A DNA stretch of 64,000 bases from Mesaphorura yosii (Eukaryota > Arthropoda > Collembola > Poduromorpha > Tullbergiidae): contig WIXG01000379.1 in the NCBI GenBank assembly GCA_009869945.1, positions 1 through 64,000 on the forward strand. The letters run 5' to 3'. Positions 32,983 through 48,986 of this stretch are shown piece by piece (the stretch's first letter is position 1; each line of letters opens with the position of its first letter). A program made the translations under genes and the position numbers. The notes below the pieces were generated by a model. The model was not told the DNA's origin and searched no databases. It worked only from the letters and a program-made list of their open reading frames with translations.

Positions 32983-35900
32983 TCATTTCCTCGCCATCGT
33001 AGGGGGAGGGGGTATCAAACTGGGAGTTATTAAACCACCAATCCTAATGTGCTGTACGGGTTCGAGTGGGGCGGGGGGCATGCGCTTCCGCTCGGCGGCG
33101 GTGGGGATGCGGCGGGAGGTGTAGCTCAGGTGGACGGGGGTGGTTGTAAAGGGGTGGTGGTTTGATGATGAGGTGCTGTTGTAAGTTGAGATGGGTGACG
33201 GTGTGGGTGTGTTGCCGGGAGGGGTTCCTGCACACAAGAAAAACGTAAGCATGGACTCACCAAAGCATCACATTCATATCCTCACCATTATAGAGCTGAG
33301 TCGTTGGTGGGGCCGCATTCGTTCCCATGGGAACAGCCTGCCCCAGCTCTTTCGGCGTCAACATCCTCGGCCTCCCCTGTCCAGACTCTCGTTTCTGCTC
33401 CGCCTCCGTCGGCTGGGAGTTGAACCGGGGATAATTGGTAGGGGGAGGGTCGGGGGGCCTCTTTGATGGAGTAGAGCTTGTAGGAGGCGTACTCGTGAGC
33501 CGAGAGCGGTATGCCTCGAGGGAGACCTGCGGAGGTTTAGAAAATGGTCAAACTGTAGTGTTTCCATGGCGATCATACACTTTTGCACTATTTTGGAGAC
33601 TCACCCTCTTCACCGGTGGCTGCTGCTGGCCTGCAGCGCTCATCGCTGTTGTGACGGGCATTGCCGGTCCGTTTTCCCTCTTTTCCTCATCCTCCTCCTC
33701 CGTTCGCCTTTCTAGAAGGGGCGACGGCTCTTCGAGCACTTTCTCTTCCACCGTCGGTGGCGGCAAAGGGAGTGGCGGAGATGGAGTGCTCACCCCGTTC
33801 ACAAGAAGTGGATGTTCCTCCCCCTCACTGCTCACCCTAGCTAGTCTCCTCTTCTTGAGCGGGGTGACGTACTCGGAGGGGGGTTGTTGTTGTTGCTGGA
33901 CGATCGCGGTTGGAGGAGACGGTAGAGGCTCGACTTCCTGCGGGGCATGGTTAGAGGTTACCGGGTGGCTGCTGATCGGGGTGTCTACCACTGTTGCTAT
34001 TGCTGGGGTCGTGACCACCGCTACTGAGGCGCTCGCTGTCGTCGAGACAGCTGAAGGCGCAACCGTACAGACAGAAGCGCTCGCTGTTCCCGCCACACTA
34101 GTCGCCGCCTCCTGCTCCTCCTCCTCCGCCGCCGCCTTCATGAGCCTCTTCTTCCAATCAAAGTGGGGAGTTGAGGAGCGGGGTTCGAGGATCCTTGGCC
34201 TTGGGTGCTGGTCTTCGTCCGACTCTGAGGAGGGTTTGCTGCTTCCAGGCGTTGGAGTGGATGTGAGTTGGAGTGGTGGACTCCTCGTCGAAGGCGCTAC
34301 TGTCGTTACAGGAGGCGACCGGCTCTCCTCCCTCTGCTGCTGCTTCCCCTTCCTCTTCACTGGGCTCTTTTCGACCCCCGATTCGCTCTTCCTCCTTCCA
34401 CCCCCTTTCCCGGCCCCCGGGTGGTCGCTGCCCCTCCTCTTCTCCTTCTCCTCCATCTGGCTTATGAGCTTCAAGTACTGTGCTAGTTTTCTATCTTCAC
34501 GAGATAGTTTCTCGTTAGATTTCTCCTCAATGGGGGAGGAGGCAGGTTTCTCGCTGGAGCTCAGACGGGACTTGCGACGGGGTTGTGGTGCAGGGGGCTT
34601 CTTTTTCAGCTCCCCATTCAAGAGTGGTGGTTCCTCTACCGATGAAGTAGACTGTAGGGAGGACTGACGACGGCCCCTCTTATTCCCAGGCGGTGTTGCA
34701 AGGGCCTCTTTTATAGTACAAGAGCACTCCTCATCCTCATCGTGGCGTACAGACAGGGTGGCTCCCTCCTCAATAACCCCCTCCGCGACGGCGTACAAGT
34801 GCACCGTCCCCTTTAGTATCCTGTGCTCTAGCTTTACATTATGCTGGCAGGATTTGGAAAGGTGCCTGCCCTCGTGATCGGCCGAGCACTCTATTGCAAT
34901 GTGGAGGGAGGGGGTTAGGCCGTGGTGGAGGAGTACAGTGGGGGTAGGCCTGCGATAGAAGTAGATTTCAGTCATCAACACTTGTCCTCATGGCAACCTC
35001 GTAATCTCTCCATTTTAATAACGTGCAGAGAAAGTACTTACCCTCCCCTCTCCGTCGGCTCCCCCTTTAACTTGAACCTCCCAATGACCTCCAATATACA
35101 ATCTCCTTGCTCGAGCCTCCTCCCGGCGGTGAGCTTTCCTTGTTCAAGTCTCCAAGTTCCTTGCATAGGCTCCATCGGTTCCACTGCATTCGCATCCGGT
35201 GTGATCCGCCCCACCCTCGCCCTCAACTCTTGGCTGTAGTGGTTGGCGGGGCCCTTCTTCGGGGGTGGGGGTGCAGATTTAACAGGGGCGGGTTTAGTAG
35301 GGGATGGTGGAGGCCCATGTCCATTTGGAATCCTCCTCTGCTGCTTTTCTATGGTTGGGCGACCCCTTCCCCGCCCCCCTCCACGTTGATGTCCTCCTCC
35401 ACGCTGGGTTTTGCTCTGTCTTGGAGGAGGAGTGTCCCCTTCCATCATCGCTTCCAGTTTGCGGAGTTGGAGGGAGCGGGCTCGGACTCTGTGTGCGATT
35501 AAGAAATGGGTTAGTTTTTGGCCTTTGAAAAATTTTAGGGGGGCTTGGAATGTTTTTTTCCTGGGGACTTTGCAAATTTCACAGTTGTGGGATTTTAGTT
35601 GACCGGTTTATTATTCAAAACTCATTCGCCGTTTTTTTTAGTGTTTCCTGCTTTAGCGGCAGAGGACCCCTTCCCCTCCTCTGCCGCTCGACTCGTTCAC
35701 GAGATATAATTTACCTGTCCACGTCCCTCCCCCTGCACACTTCACAGTAGTAATTTTCCGGTATCGCCTCCTGGTCCAACTGCATACAGTCAATGTGCTG
35801 CCACACATTACAACTGTCACATGCAATCATCCAGCCATCATCGTGGGAGAGGGCGCAAATGCAGCGGGTGACCCCACTGCTTGTAGAGGTTGATGTGGTG

Positions 35901-36469
35901 TCTTGGGGAGGCTGCCTCCTCGCAGGATGCCCTCTCCTGGCTGCCGCACCCCGCTTCCACCTCCCTTGCTGCTGGAGTATCTTCTTCCCTAGTTTTGGAG
36001 GCAGCCTCTTCTTCTTCATATTCGTGGGGAGCCGCTTCAGTTTCAGTTGTGGGGGCAGTTTCACCTTCACTTGATGGGGCTTTCTCGCTGTTGGTGGGGG
36101 ACTCCCCATCGAGTTGTTTATGGGCGAGGGCTGCTGTCGCTGCTGGGATGGCTCTTCATTGTATTGGAGGCCGTCTAAGAAAGGAACCTCCTCCACCGCC
36201 CTGCTCTGCTCCCACTGTAAAGCAGTGTAGCAATGATCCGCCTCTATCGACTCGAGATTCGTGGCGGGCAAGGAGATTTGCTGCTGTTGCCCGGAGGGCT
36301 GTGATATCGACTTCATGACGATGAACTTGAGTTGAGGTGCTCCCTCTCCGTCTGTCTTCATTTCTATTGAAGGGGGAGGCCACTGCTCCACTCGGCGGTC
36401 GATCTCTCGATCACAGATCCCCAACTCGCATAAACGCACCGAGCCAAGCGCGGGTGAGGAGAGGAGCAT
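32983..36469 (-). CDS. KMT2E: PHD and SET domain protein, KMT2E/SETD5 (UpSET) family
   Basis: Chromatin regulator that binds H3K4me3 through its PHD finger. Five exons: 36469-35715, 35488-35042, 34949-33605, 33526-33286, 33227-32983, phases 2, 2, 0, 1, 1010 residues. The PHD finger RCICALSHDDGWMIACDSCN with VWQHIDCMQLDQEAIPENYY and CEVCRGR is followed by VRARSLQLRKLE, as in MLL5. The SET region (residues about 360-480) is degenerate: SKSCQHNVKLEH replaces NHSC-x-PN, in line with the catalytically dead SET of this subfamily. The rest is disordered Pro/Ser/Glu-rich. The start is the first ATG in the exon; an upstream exon is possible. Intron 35489-35714 carries an introner-like element. The long open frame on the opposite strand (33435-34667) is a composition shadow. 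Confidence 0.9.
35489..35714. mobile_element. Introner-like arm plus T-rich block in KMT2E-like intron 1
   Basis: Plus strand: a T-rich block (about 35515-35640) and then TTTAGCGGCAGAGGACCCC, TCTGCCGCTCGACTCGTTCA and CGAGATATAATTTAC, whose end is the donor of the minus-strand gene. The element is a short hairpin with the internal part deleted. Phase 2. Confidence 0.75.
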
Positions 36470-37619
36470 CGTGCTGGCTGCTGCGGATGTTAATGGGTAG
36501 TCGGTGGTGAGATGACATCTGAATTCGGGCGGAGCACGGCGCTCTTTACGTTGGTGATGGTCTTGGAGCACGTTCACTTGGGAGCACTCTGGCTACTTGT
36601 TGCTATGGGGATTAAATTTAGGAGCCACCAGGGTCGATGCTCGGGAAATGATTCTCAAGCTTGTTAACGATTTCAAGAGCACGAATTACTTCCTCTCACT
36701 GCTGCTATGGCGATCTGCTGAACACCAGATTTGTGCGCACTCTTCACTTGAAGTATCACTACAGAATTTCCATGGAAACTATGCTGTAAATTCTTTGTGG
36801 GGGGGGTTAACTTCTAAAATGATTAGGAAATTATATCCTCGTCGTCTCTCTCTCTCGATTTATACTCTCGACTCTTTTGCAGCAGAATTTTTCGTCTTTC
36901 GTCCCAACCGAGAACTACAATTTCACGAATTTATTCTTCGCTCTTGCATGGAGGTTGCATACGGGCATAAGCGAGAGAGTTCCATCTCTCTTCACTGTAC
37001 TCCTCCACGCTCCTCGACGATGAGGATGATGAGAAGAGTTCAATTCTCGCGAAAGAGAGGAATAGTCAAACGTAGCAGCAGCGGAGGGACGGAGCACTCA
37101 CTTGCCACAAACTGAGTGCTGGGCTGTGGTGTGCGGATGAGTGTGTGTTTTAGCGTACGAGATTGTGGCAAGTGCAACCCATCCGCTCTTGGAGCTGTTT
37201 TCCTCCACCAGAAACCAAAGAGCTGCATTACTCATCCAACAGTAGAGAAGTTATAAAAGCCAAAGAGAATGATGAGTGGCGCCAACTCCCGCCCGCCCAC
37301 CTTCTGGATTGTGAGTCGAGTGGGAGCAAAGTTGAGGGTGCAGCCGGTAGATGGCCGTCAGAGCCTTCTACTAAAGAACAAAGTGCACAGCTGCTCCGGG
37401 CTGCGACAGTTCATGCAGCACTGTCAGAAAACGATCGATATTTCCAAGGCTCCCCACACTGCACAGTTCCAAAAGCACCCACATCAGCCTTTACTCATTC
37501 ATGACGTCAGCCGCAGCCACCCAGCGCCATTCAACCGTCGTCAGCCTCCTCAACCAGTCCCCACTTGTCACTGCACGGCGAAGACTTTGTGGAAAATCTG
37601 GTGAAAACCAGAGAGAGCC
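36470..37619. other. Divergent region KMT2E-like / Di-Ras
   Basis: About 1.15 kb between divergent genes. A perfect TGACGTCA is at 37502-37509, about 110 bases before the Di-Ras start. X-box-like TTTCCATGGAAAC lies at about 36768. Open frames here are not conserved. Confidence 0.4.
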
Positions 37620-38685
37620 ATGCCGGAGCAGTCAAACGACTACCGCGTGGTGGTATTCGGAGCGGGTGGTGTTGGGAAGTCAAGTCTAGTACTCAGATTC
37701 GTTAAGGGCACTTTCAGGGACTCGTACATCCCCACTATTGAGGATACGTACAGGCAGGTGAGTGCGAGACCGAATTTTTCCGTTGTTGCTACGGAGACGC
37801 AGCAGCTCCGACGGCGCACCCAAGGTCGTTCAATCTAATTAGGTTGAGTCATGCTTGTTTACTTTGTCAATTCTTCCAAAACTTTGCTGTAATTAAAATG
37901 GAGTCAAACGTCCTAGTAGTACAACATAAGACAGCAGGGAAATTTGGCATTGGAAATTCCCTGCAGCGGGGAAACCTCCCACAACTCCGAAAAAAAACAT
38001 TTCGCATGACTCAACCTTATTAGGAGCAACCTTGCGCGCATCAATCATCAATCTAATCTAATTTCCCCCCACAGGTCATCTCCTGCAACAAAAATGTGTG
38101 CACCCTACAAATAACTGACACTACCGGCTCCCACCAGTTCCCCGCCATGCAACGTTTGTCTATATCAAAGGGGCACGCTTTCATACTCGTTTACAGTGTG
38201 ACATCTAAGCAGAGTTTGGAAGAGTTGAAACCCATCTGGGAGATGATCAAGTCTATAAAAGTTGAATTACAGGATATCCCCATAATACTTGTAGGGAACA
38301 AGTGCGATGAGGATACAGGGAGGGAGATTGTGAAGGTGAGTTGTGTTTTTTAAAATAATTTTTCGGGGAGTTTTATTCGCACTATCCATGCGATTTCCCC
38401 TGATTCTTTTTTCCCCCGTCTGGGGTAAAGTTATAAAAAAAACTCCATAGCAACTCTTTAATATTCCCTGGGAAATCTTATTCTCCACAGACCGAAGGAG
38501 AGTCATACGCCCGACTCTGGCAGTGCAACTTCATCGAAACCTCAGCGAAGACGAATCACAACGTTAAAGAGTTATTTCAAGAACTACTATCTTTAGAGAA
38601 GGGGAGGGAGATGCAGCTGGAACCTAGTAAAGCGAGCTCCAGCACGAGCAGTAAGGGTGGTGGGGGGAAGTGTGGGGTGGTGTAG
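37620..38685 (+). CDS. DIRAS: Di-Ras small GTPase
   Basis: Ras-superfamily GTPase at the plasma membrane, mostly neuronal in animals. Exons 37620-37757, 38075-38335, 38491-38685, phases 0 and 0, 197 residues. P-loop GAGGVGKS, switch [11 protein letters not shown], switch [15 protein letters not shown]4 NKCDE and G5 ETSAK are all seen. Ser in place of Ras Gln61 (TGSHQ) is the Di-Ras signature and predicts very slow GTP hydrolysis. The C-terminus CGVV is a CAAX-type box with a Gly/Ser-rich linker instead of a polybasic stretch. Polyadenylation signal at 38916-38921. The gene is tail to tail with the next one. Confidence 0.95.
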
Positions 38686-39011
38686 CAGCAGATTGTGACT
38701 CCTATCAATACGGGAAACAACGACAAGACGATGAGGTGGGCCTGGCTGCCCCCGTGTTCTTCTGGTGCTCCTCCCTTATAAGGTTTTCATCGAGAGAGAT
38801 GCCTCCCCCCTTTATTATTATCAACCCGCTCCCCTCATTTATCAGAGAGAGAGAGAATTTCCCACACTCGAGAGTGGAATGCATGAATCATCGAATGTAT
38901 GTTTGGAGAAAGCGCAATAAACACAAGTTTACTCCGGAGAGGTTTTACTTCAACTGGGTTTATTTCGACTGCAATATGATGCGAAATTATGATAAACAAA
39001 TACTGTAGGGT
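38686..39011. other. Convergent 3' region Di-Ras / unknown gene
   Basis: Holds both 3' UTRs. Plus-strand AATAAA at 38916-38921 and minus-strand AATAAA at 38959-38964 are only 43 bases apart, so the two transcripts probably overlap at their ends. There is a GAGAGAGAGAGA run near 38843. Confidence 0.5.
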
Positions 39012-40533
39012 TCACTTGCTGCTGCCCCTCCGTCCCGCTGCGTTTCTACCTGGGCTTGATAAACCCATCTCGGCAAAGTGGCCCCAATCTGAGCTCACTC
39101 TTCTCTTTGCTCTGTCTTCCTCCTCAATGCTCCCCGTTCTTGGGAGCGTTATACTGATCTTCTCTTGATTCAACCCTCCCTGCTGCGAACTATTAATAAA
39201 AGACTCCAACCTACTGGGCTCCAATTTCGCACTGCTCCTCGGCCTCTCCACACTGGATAATTTCTGTGTACTAAACCTGTACTGTGAAGGGGTGATTGTA
39301 GTACTCGGCCTGGAGGTTGGTAGTGTGGTTGGGAGGGAGGGCAAGCTTGAGAGAGAGGAGGATGATGAAGAGGAACTACAGTTGTGCTGGTCTGCAAACT
39401 GTTGCGGGGGCGGTGGAACAAAGGGTAAAACTGTCTTTTGAGTGGGAGGAGACTCGGGGTCTTGTAATGTTGCTTCCTGGTGGTTGACCACCGCTGCTGT
39501 GGTCACTCTCAGATCCTCGCCACTGCTGCTCGAAGTGCTTATCGAGACCCTGCCCTTGGCCTCTGCTATCGAGTTGACTCCCTTCCAGTGCCACGAGGAT
39601 TTTGGGCTTGACCTACTTTCGAGAGGGGGGAGTGCTGCTGCGGGTTGTGCTTCACACACCTCCTCCAGCTCATCATCTCCCACGTCCATACTCGGTGTTG
39701 GTATCGGTTTGCTCCCACAGAAACTGGTTTCCAGCAAGAATTTAGGGGGTCCAGCCGAGTAGTAGTTTATGGTGGAGAAGGGGGAGTGGCCTGCGGTACA
39801 GAAACCAGTTAGAAACAGTAAATACAGAAACCATGTGGTACCAGTTAGACTCCATCGTAGTCATGCACAATAGAAAAATTCAACTCACTCCTCCACGCAC
39901 TCGCTGAGCTGCAACTCGACTTTGGTCTCTCTCCCATACTCCACTTTCTCGTGTACTCGTACTCTGGTGATTGAGAACCTCTTCTCCTACAAAGCATCGG
40001 CTGGGAGGCGCGGCGGAGCATCTCCTCTCTGGGGCTTAATAGTCCGTTACTCTCCTTTCTCTCGGGTATCTCTTCTCTGGCAATGTCCTCAGTGCTCGAC
40101 CTCAAATCCTCCGACTCTATCTTGAATAGTTTCTCGTGGAATAATTCATGTTCAGAGTCTGAAGAGTTGCTTGAGGGTGTTGTAGCGGTTGAGATGGCAA
40201 TGTGAGGGGTGGTGGGGGTTGACGAATTATGGGGAGGGGTACTTGGAACGGGTGGAAGGGCGGGGGTCGCTGCCGGGGCGCCTGCACACAAATAAGAAGG
40301 GGTAATTCTCCTCCGTCCTTCTCTTAAAATGAGAGACTCCACTCACCCTCTCCAACCCCAACATCCTGATCAAAGGAGGCGAACGGAGCGGGCCCGAGTT
40401 TGGGCTGGCTAGAGGGGTATCGAGCTGAACTCCACTGCTGGAGACGAGATGGGCCCGACTGAACAGCTCCTGAGTGATTCGCACTCGTCATCCTCTCTGA
40501 TCCGAATGACTGATATGAAAGGTCCACAAACAA
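39012..40533 (-). CDS. Unrecognised Ser/Pro-rich protein
   Basis: I do not recognise the family. Three exons, 40533-40347, 40281-39889, 39790-39012, phases 1 and 1, give 452 residues. The segment across the second junction, SHSPFSTINYYSAGPPKFLL followed by ETSFCGSKPI, is not low complexity and looks like a conserved motif. Upstream is a charged stretch HEKLFKIESEDLRSSTEDIA and several basophilic kinase sites (MLRRASQP, CRRRGSQSP). The C-terminal half is Ser/Thr-rich with KISITLPRTGSIEEED. No signal peptide or membrane segment is seen. It is likely a disordered cytoplasmic or nuclear regulator, a guess from composition only. AATAAA at 38959-38964 on the minus strand supports an expressed gene. 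Confidence 0.7.
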
Positions 40534-41232
40534 GAACTGTGCCCGTGTGAAGAGGAGAGTTGCGGGACCGTCTCCAGAGAGAAAGTGGGCAGAGTGAAAG
40601 CCAGAGTGTGTGTAAGCTCATCGACCCACACACATGCGTACACTTCGACTTGCACTCCTCTCCGTTTCTCTTCTTCTCGCGGAATGTAAACAGAGAGAGG
40701 CACGAGCTGGAGATGGTGAGGTATGGGACACTCCTTTCTCCACCTGTGTGTGAGGTGGGAATCAGCCCTTTTCGTCCCTTGCCCGGCTGTCATGATGACA
40801 TACTTCTGAAAACCCCCCGAGTCGCAGATGATGATCGCAGACGGAGGAGCGTAAACAAGGAACCCATTCATCACCATCCACTGCGTACACATGCAAATTC
40901 TTCAGGAGAGAGTCTGCTGTGGAATTCCGGGCAAAGTGCCCAAACAAGCAGGCGGATGACTGCGAGTGCGTGTGCGCTCAGAGAGAATCTGCTGATCAAC
41001 GAGAGTAGCAGGCAGGAGCGATCGAGGGTGCGTGTGCGCAGAATCGTGTACACGGGGAGTCCACTGATTGTGCAGTCAGAGTTCAGTCACCAGAACGGCA
41101 TAACGACTAAACGTTAGTCGTGGTGGACGACGGATGGACCAGCAGTCTCCGCCGCAGTTACTCTTGCGGAGTGCGGTGGGTTGGAGCGGGCCGACTACAC
41201 ACGCTGTTCGGTGATTAGATTTGGGCATCAGG
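40534..41232. other. Divergent region unknown gene / PKC
   Basis: Intergenic 700 bases between divergent starts. Rich in GTGTGCG and GAGAG words. No coding stretch is supported. Presumed promoters. Confidence 0.35.
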
Positions 41233-46952
<5,720 letters not shown>

Positions 46953-47812
46953 GGCCGTTGAAGCTCCATGGCGCAGCGGATAATACACAAGGACCAACGT
47001 CTCTTTATAATTACAGTGTAGTCATCGCAACCATAATTTTCGTCGCATGTAAAATTGGAGGCGCCCCAAGAGTTGGTGACGCACTCTCTACGTTTTTGAC
47101 TCGCGCCGCCCCAGAAGCAGTGCTCAGAGTACGAGCACTATTTTTGTATTTTGCAATTTATGTAGGGTTTTTCGGGCCCTCCTCGCTTCCTTTTCTTGCC
47201 GATTATTCATGGTTCAAGTACCCGGAGCGCTATTTTTGTACGCACACGTTTTGCAACGTTTGAACCGCGGCCGCCTCGCTTTTCGCTGCTGCTCTTCGCC
47301 AATTGGCGATTCGCATCGACTCTTGAAGGCGCAATTGTACCATTGCGGAGCATTAAAAAAACATTAGTCTAAGGACGGGTTATTTTTGTACAACGTTCGC
47401 GATTCGAAATTAGAGTAGTGCACGTATACAATTTATCGCACGCTCTATCGCTATGTTGAGAAAACTTCTGTACACTGGGAAGAAGGCCTTGACTCACGAC
47501 GCACGAGTGCCCTTCACTCGCCACTTTCACTCTCCCTTTGGCTTCTGCGTGCAGCGTTTGAATCGCACGCACCGGCCTTGAGCGACTTTCTCGAACTGAG
47601 CTGCCTCACGTACACTTGACTGAACTTAGCTTTCACTCCCTCAATCAGTGAATGATGGATGGGCACGTCCTTGGCCTGCCTAAAATCCTCCACTGGTGGC
47701 TTTCCCCCCCTTTGGTGAGCGAGAAAAGGGTGTCCAGCAGTCGTTCAGCTGTGTATAAATACTACGTGTTCAGGTTTGAGTCGGTGTTCAGTTGACAATC
47801 GAACGAGTCACC
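46953..47812. other. Region between PKC and the cuticle-like gene
   Basis: Holds the PKC 3' UTR and the promoter of the next gene. A frame at 46949-47263 is open and hydrophobic but starts inside the PKC stop region and resembles nothing. The words TTTTTGTAC / GCAACGTT recur. A TATA box lies at 47754-47761. Confidence 0.4.
47754..47761 (+). promoter_or_regulatory. TATA box of the cuticle-like gene
   Basis: TATAAATA lies 52 bases before the ATG at 47813. A TCAGTTG initiator-like word about 27 bases downstream fits a start site near 47788. This compact TATA promoter is typical of highly expressed secreted structural protein genes. Confidence 0.65.
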
Positions 47813-48555
47813 ATGAAGCTCTCCAACTGTATTCTCGTAAGTCTCATTGTGTACCGGTTGAGTCTTCTAATTGGGCCCCCTTAATACTCGTTTGTCTCTT
47901 GCAGGTTGTGGTGGCGTGTCTCTCCGCAGTGGCCACAGCCGCCCCTCCAGATGAAAATGAGCAGACCCCCGCCTCAGACAGGACCTTATCACTCATCCTC
48001 CTCAAGAAAAAACTCCTCAAACTCTTCCTACTAAAACCCAAATTCATCCCCATCCCAATAATCAAGCCCCCTTTAATAATTCCTATTCCAAAACCCTTCC
48101 CACAACCGTTCCCCGTCCCAGTTAAGGATGAGGTTAAATACGTTCCCCAGTATATTCCACTTCCTACATCTCCTCCACCAGCACCAATTTACAACAACTA
48201 CGAGGCGCCTACGGTGTATGAGGCCCCAGTGCAGGTGGTAGAGGAAGAATATTGTGAGGAGGAGCCTTACCATGAGGCACCTTATCAGCAGCAGGAGGGG
48301 CCGTATCAGCAACCGGCGCCAGCTTACCAGCAGCCAGCACAGGGTTATCAGCCACCAGCAGCATACCAGCAGGAACCAGCGCCCTACCAACAACCGGCAT
48401 CATACCAGCAACCGTCGCCCTACCAACAAACATACCAGCAGCAGGAGTACACATCCTACCAGCCGCCGTACTCTGTCACCCCGCAAGTGAGCATCAGCTA
48501 CAGCAGTTATGCGCCGCCGCAGCAACAGCAGGGGTACGGCTCCGGGGCCTATTGA
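47813..48555 (+). CDS. Secreted Tyr/Gln/Pro-rich cuticle-like protein
   Basis: Probably an extracellular structural (cuticular) protein. Exons 47813-47836 and 47905-48555, phase 0, 224 residues. The signal peptide MKLSNCILVVVACLSAVATA is split by the intron after eight codons, the arrangement common in arthropod cuticular genes. The mature protein has a basic hydrophobic KKKLLKLFLLKPKFIPIPII stretch, a Pro/Val-rich part, and a C-terminal region of repeated PYQQP / AYQQP / SYQQP units with many Tyr and no Cys except near CEEE. No Rebers-Riddiford domain is seen. AATAAA at 48649-48654. Confidence 0.8.
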
Positions 48556-48986
48556 GACACTCTATTGAGATGCACGTAAATCAAAACTATATTTTTATAA
48601 ACAAATCCGTTGTTGCTGTGGAGACAGACTGAATATGCTCGCTCGCTAAATAAACACGTCGACGAATTTTATAAACGCTCTCGTTTCTGGGGACTTTCCG
48701 ATCATTGGCGGATTTGTTCCAGGCTGTTTGGCGAATTTTTCTCCACCGGGGAGCTTTGAAAAATACCCTCCGGGATCTTTGTTTTCTCTGAGCATTGTCG
48801 GCGAAGTATCGAAGAAGACTGGCGATTTTCCCTTTTTTTTTGTGAAGAGGAAAAACAAATGTGTGTGTTTATTATTGTATTTCGATGCTCGGCCTCTACA
48901 TTATAGTGTACTACATATTAATTGCAAACTAGTCAACAACTAACGCCCTCCTGTCATAACATTGCTCTATGGGCTAACAACTCCGA
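48556..48986. other. Convergent 3' region, cuticle-like gene / synapsin, with GGCG T-rich repeat
   Basis: Contains the polyadenylation signals of both genes (plus 48649-48654; minus 48868-48873). Between them, at about 48690-48845, is a T-rich block with ATCATTGGCGGATTTG and GTTTGGCGAATTTTT words that also occur in introns elsewhere in the window. Confidence 0.5.

Noticed and set aside
33435..34667. Open frame of 410 codons on the plus strand
   Set aside because: Antisense shadow of the Pro/Ser/Glu-rich KMT2E-like exon 34949-33605, whose splice phases and domain order are coherent. The plus-strand product has no family features.
34950..35000. Alternative acceptor that would add LMTEIYFYRR to the SET region
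   Set aside because: The AAG acceptor near 34980 does not match the phase of the upstream exon; the pyrimidine-preceded CAG at 34950 does.
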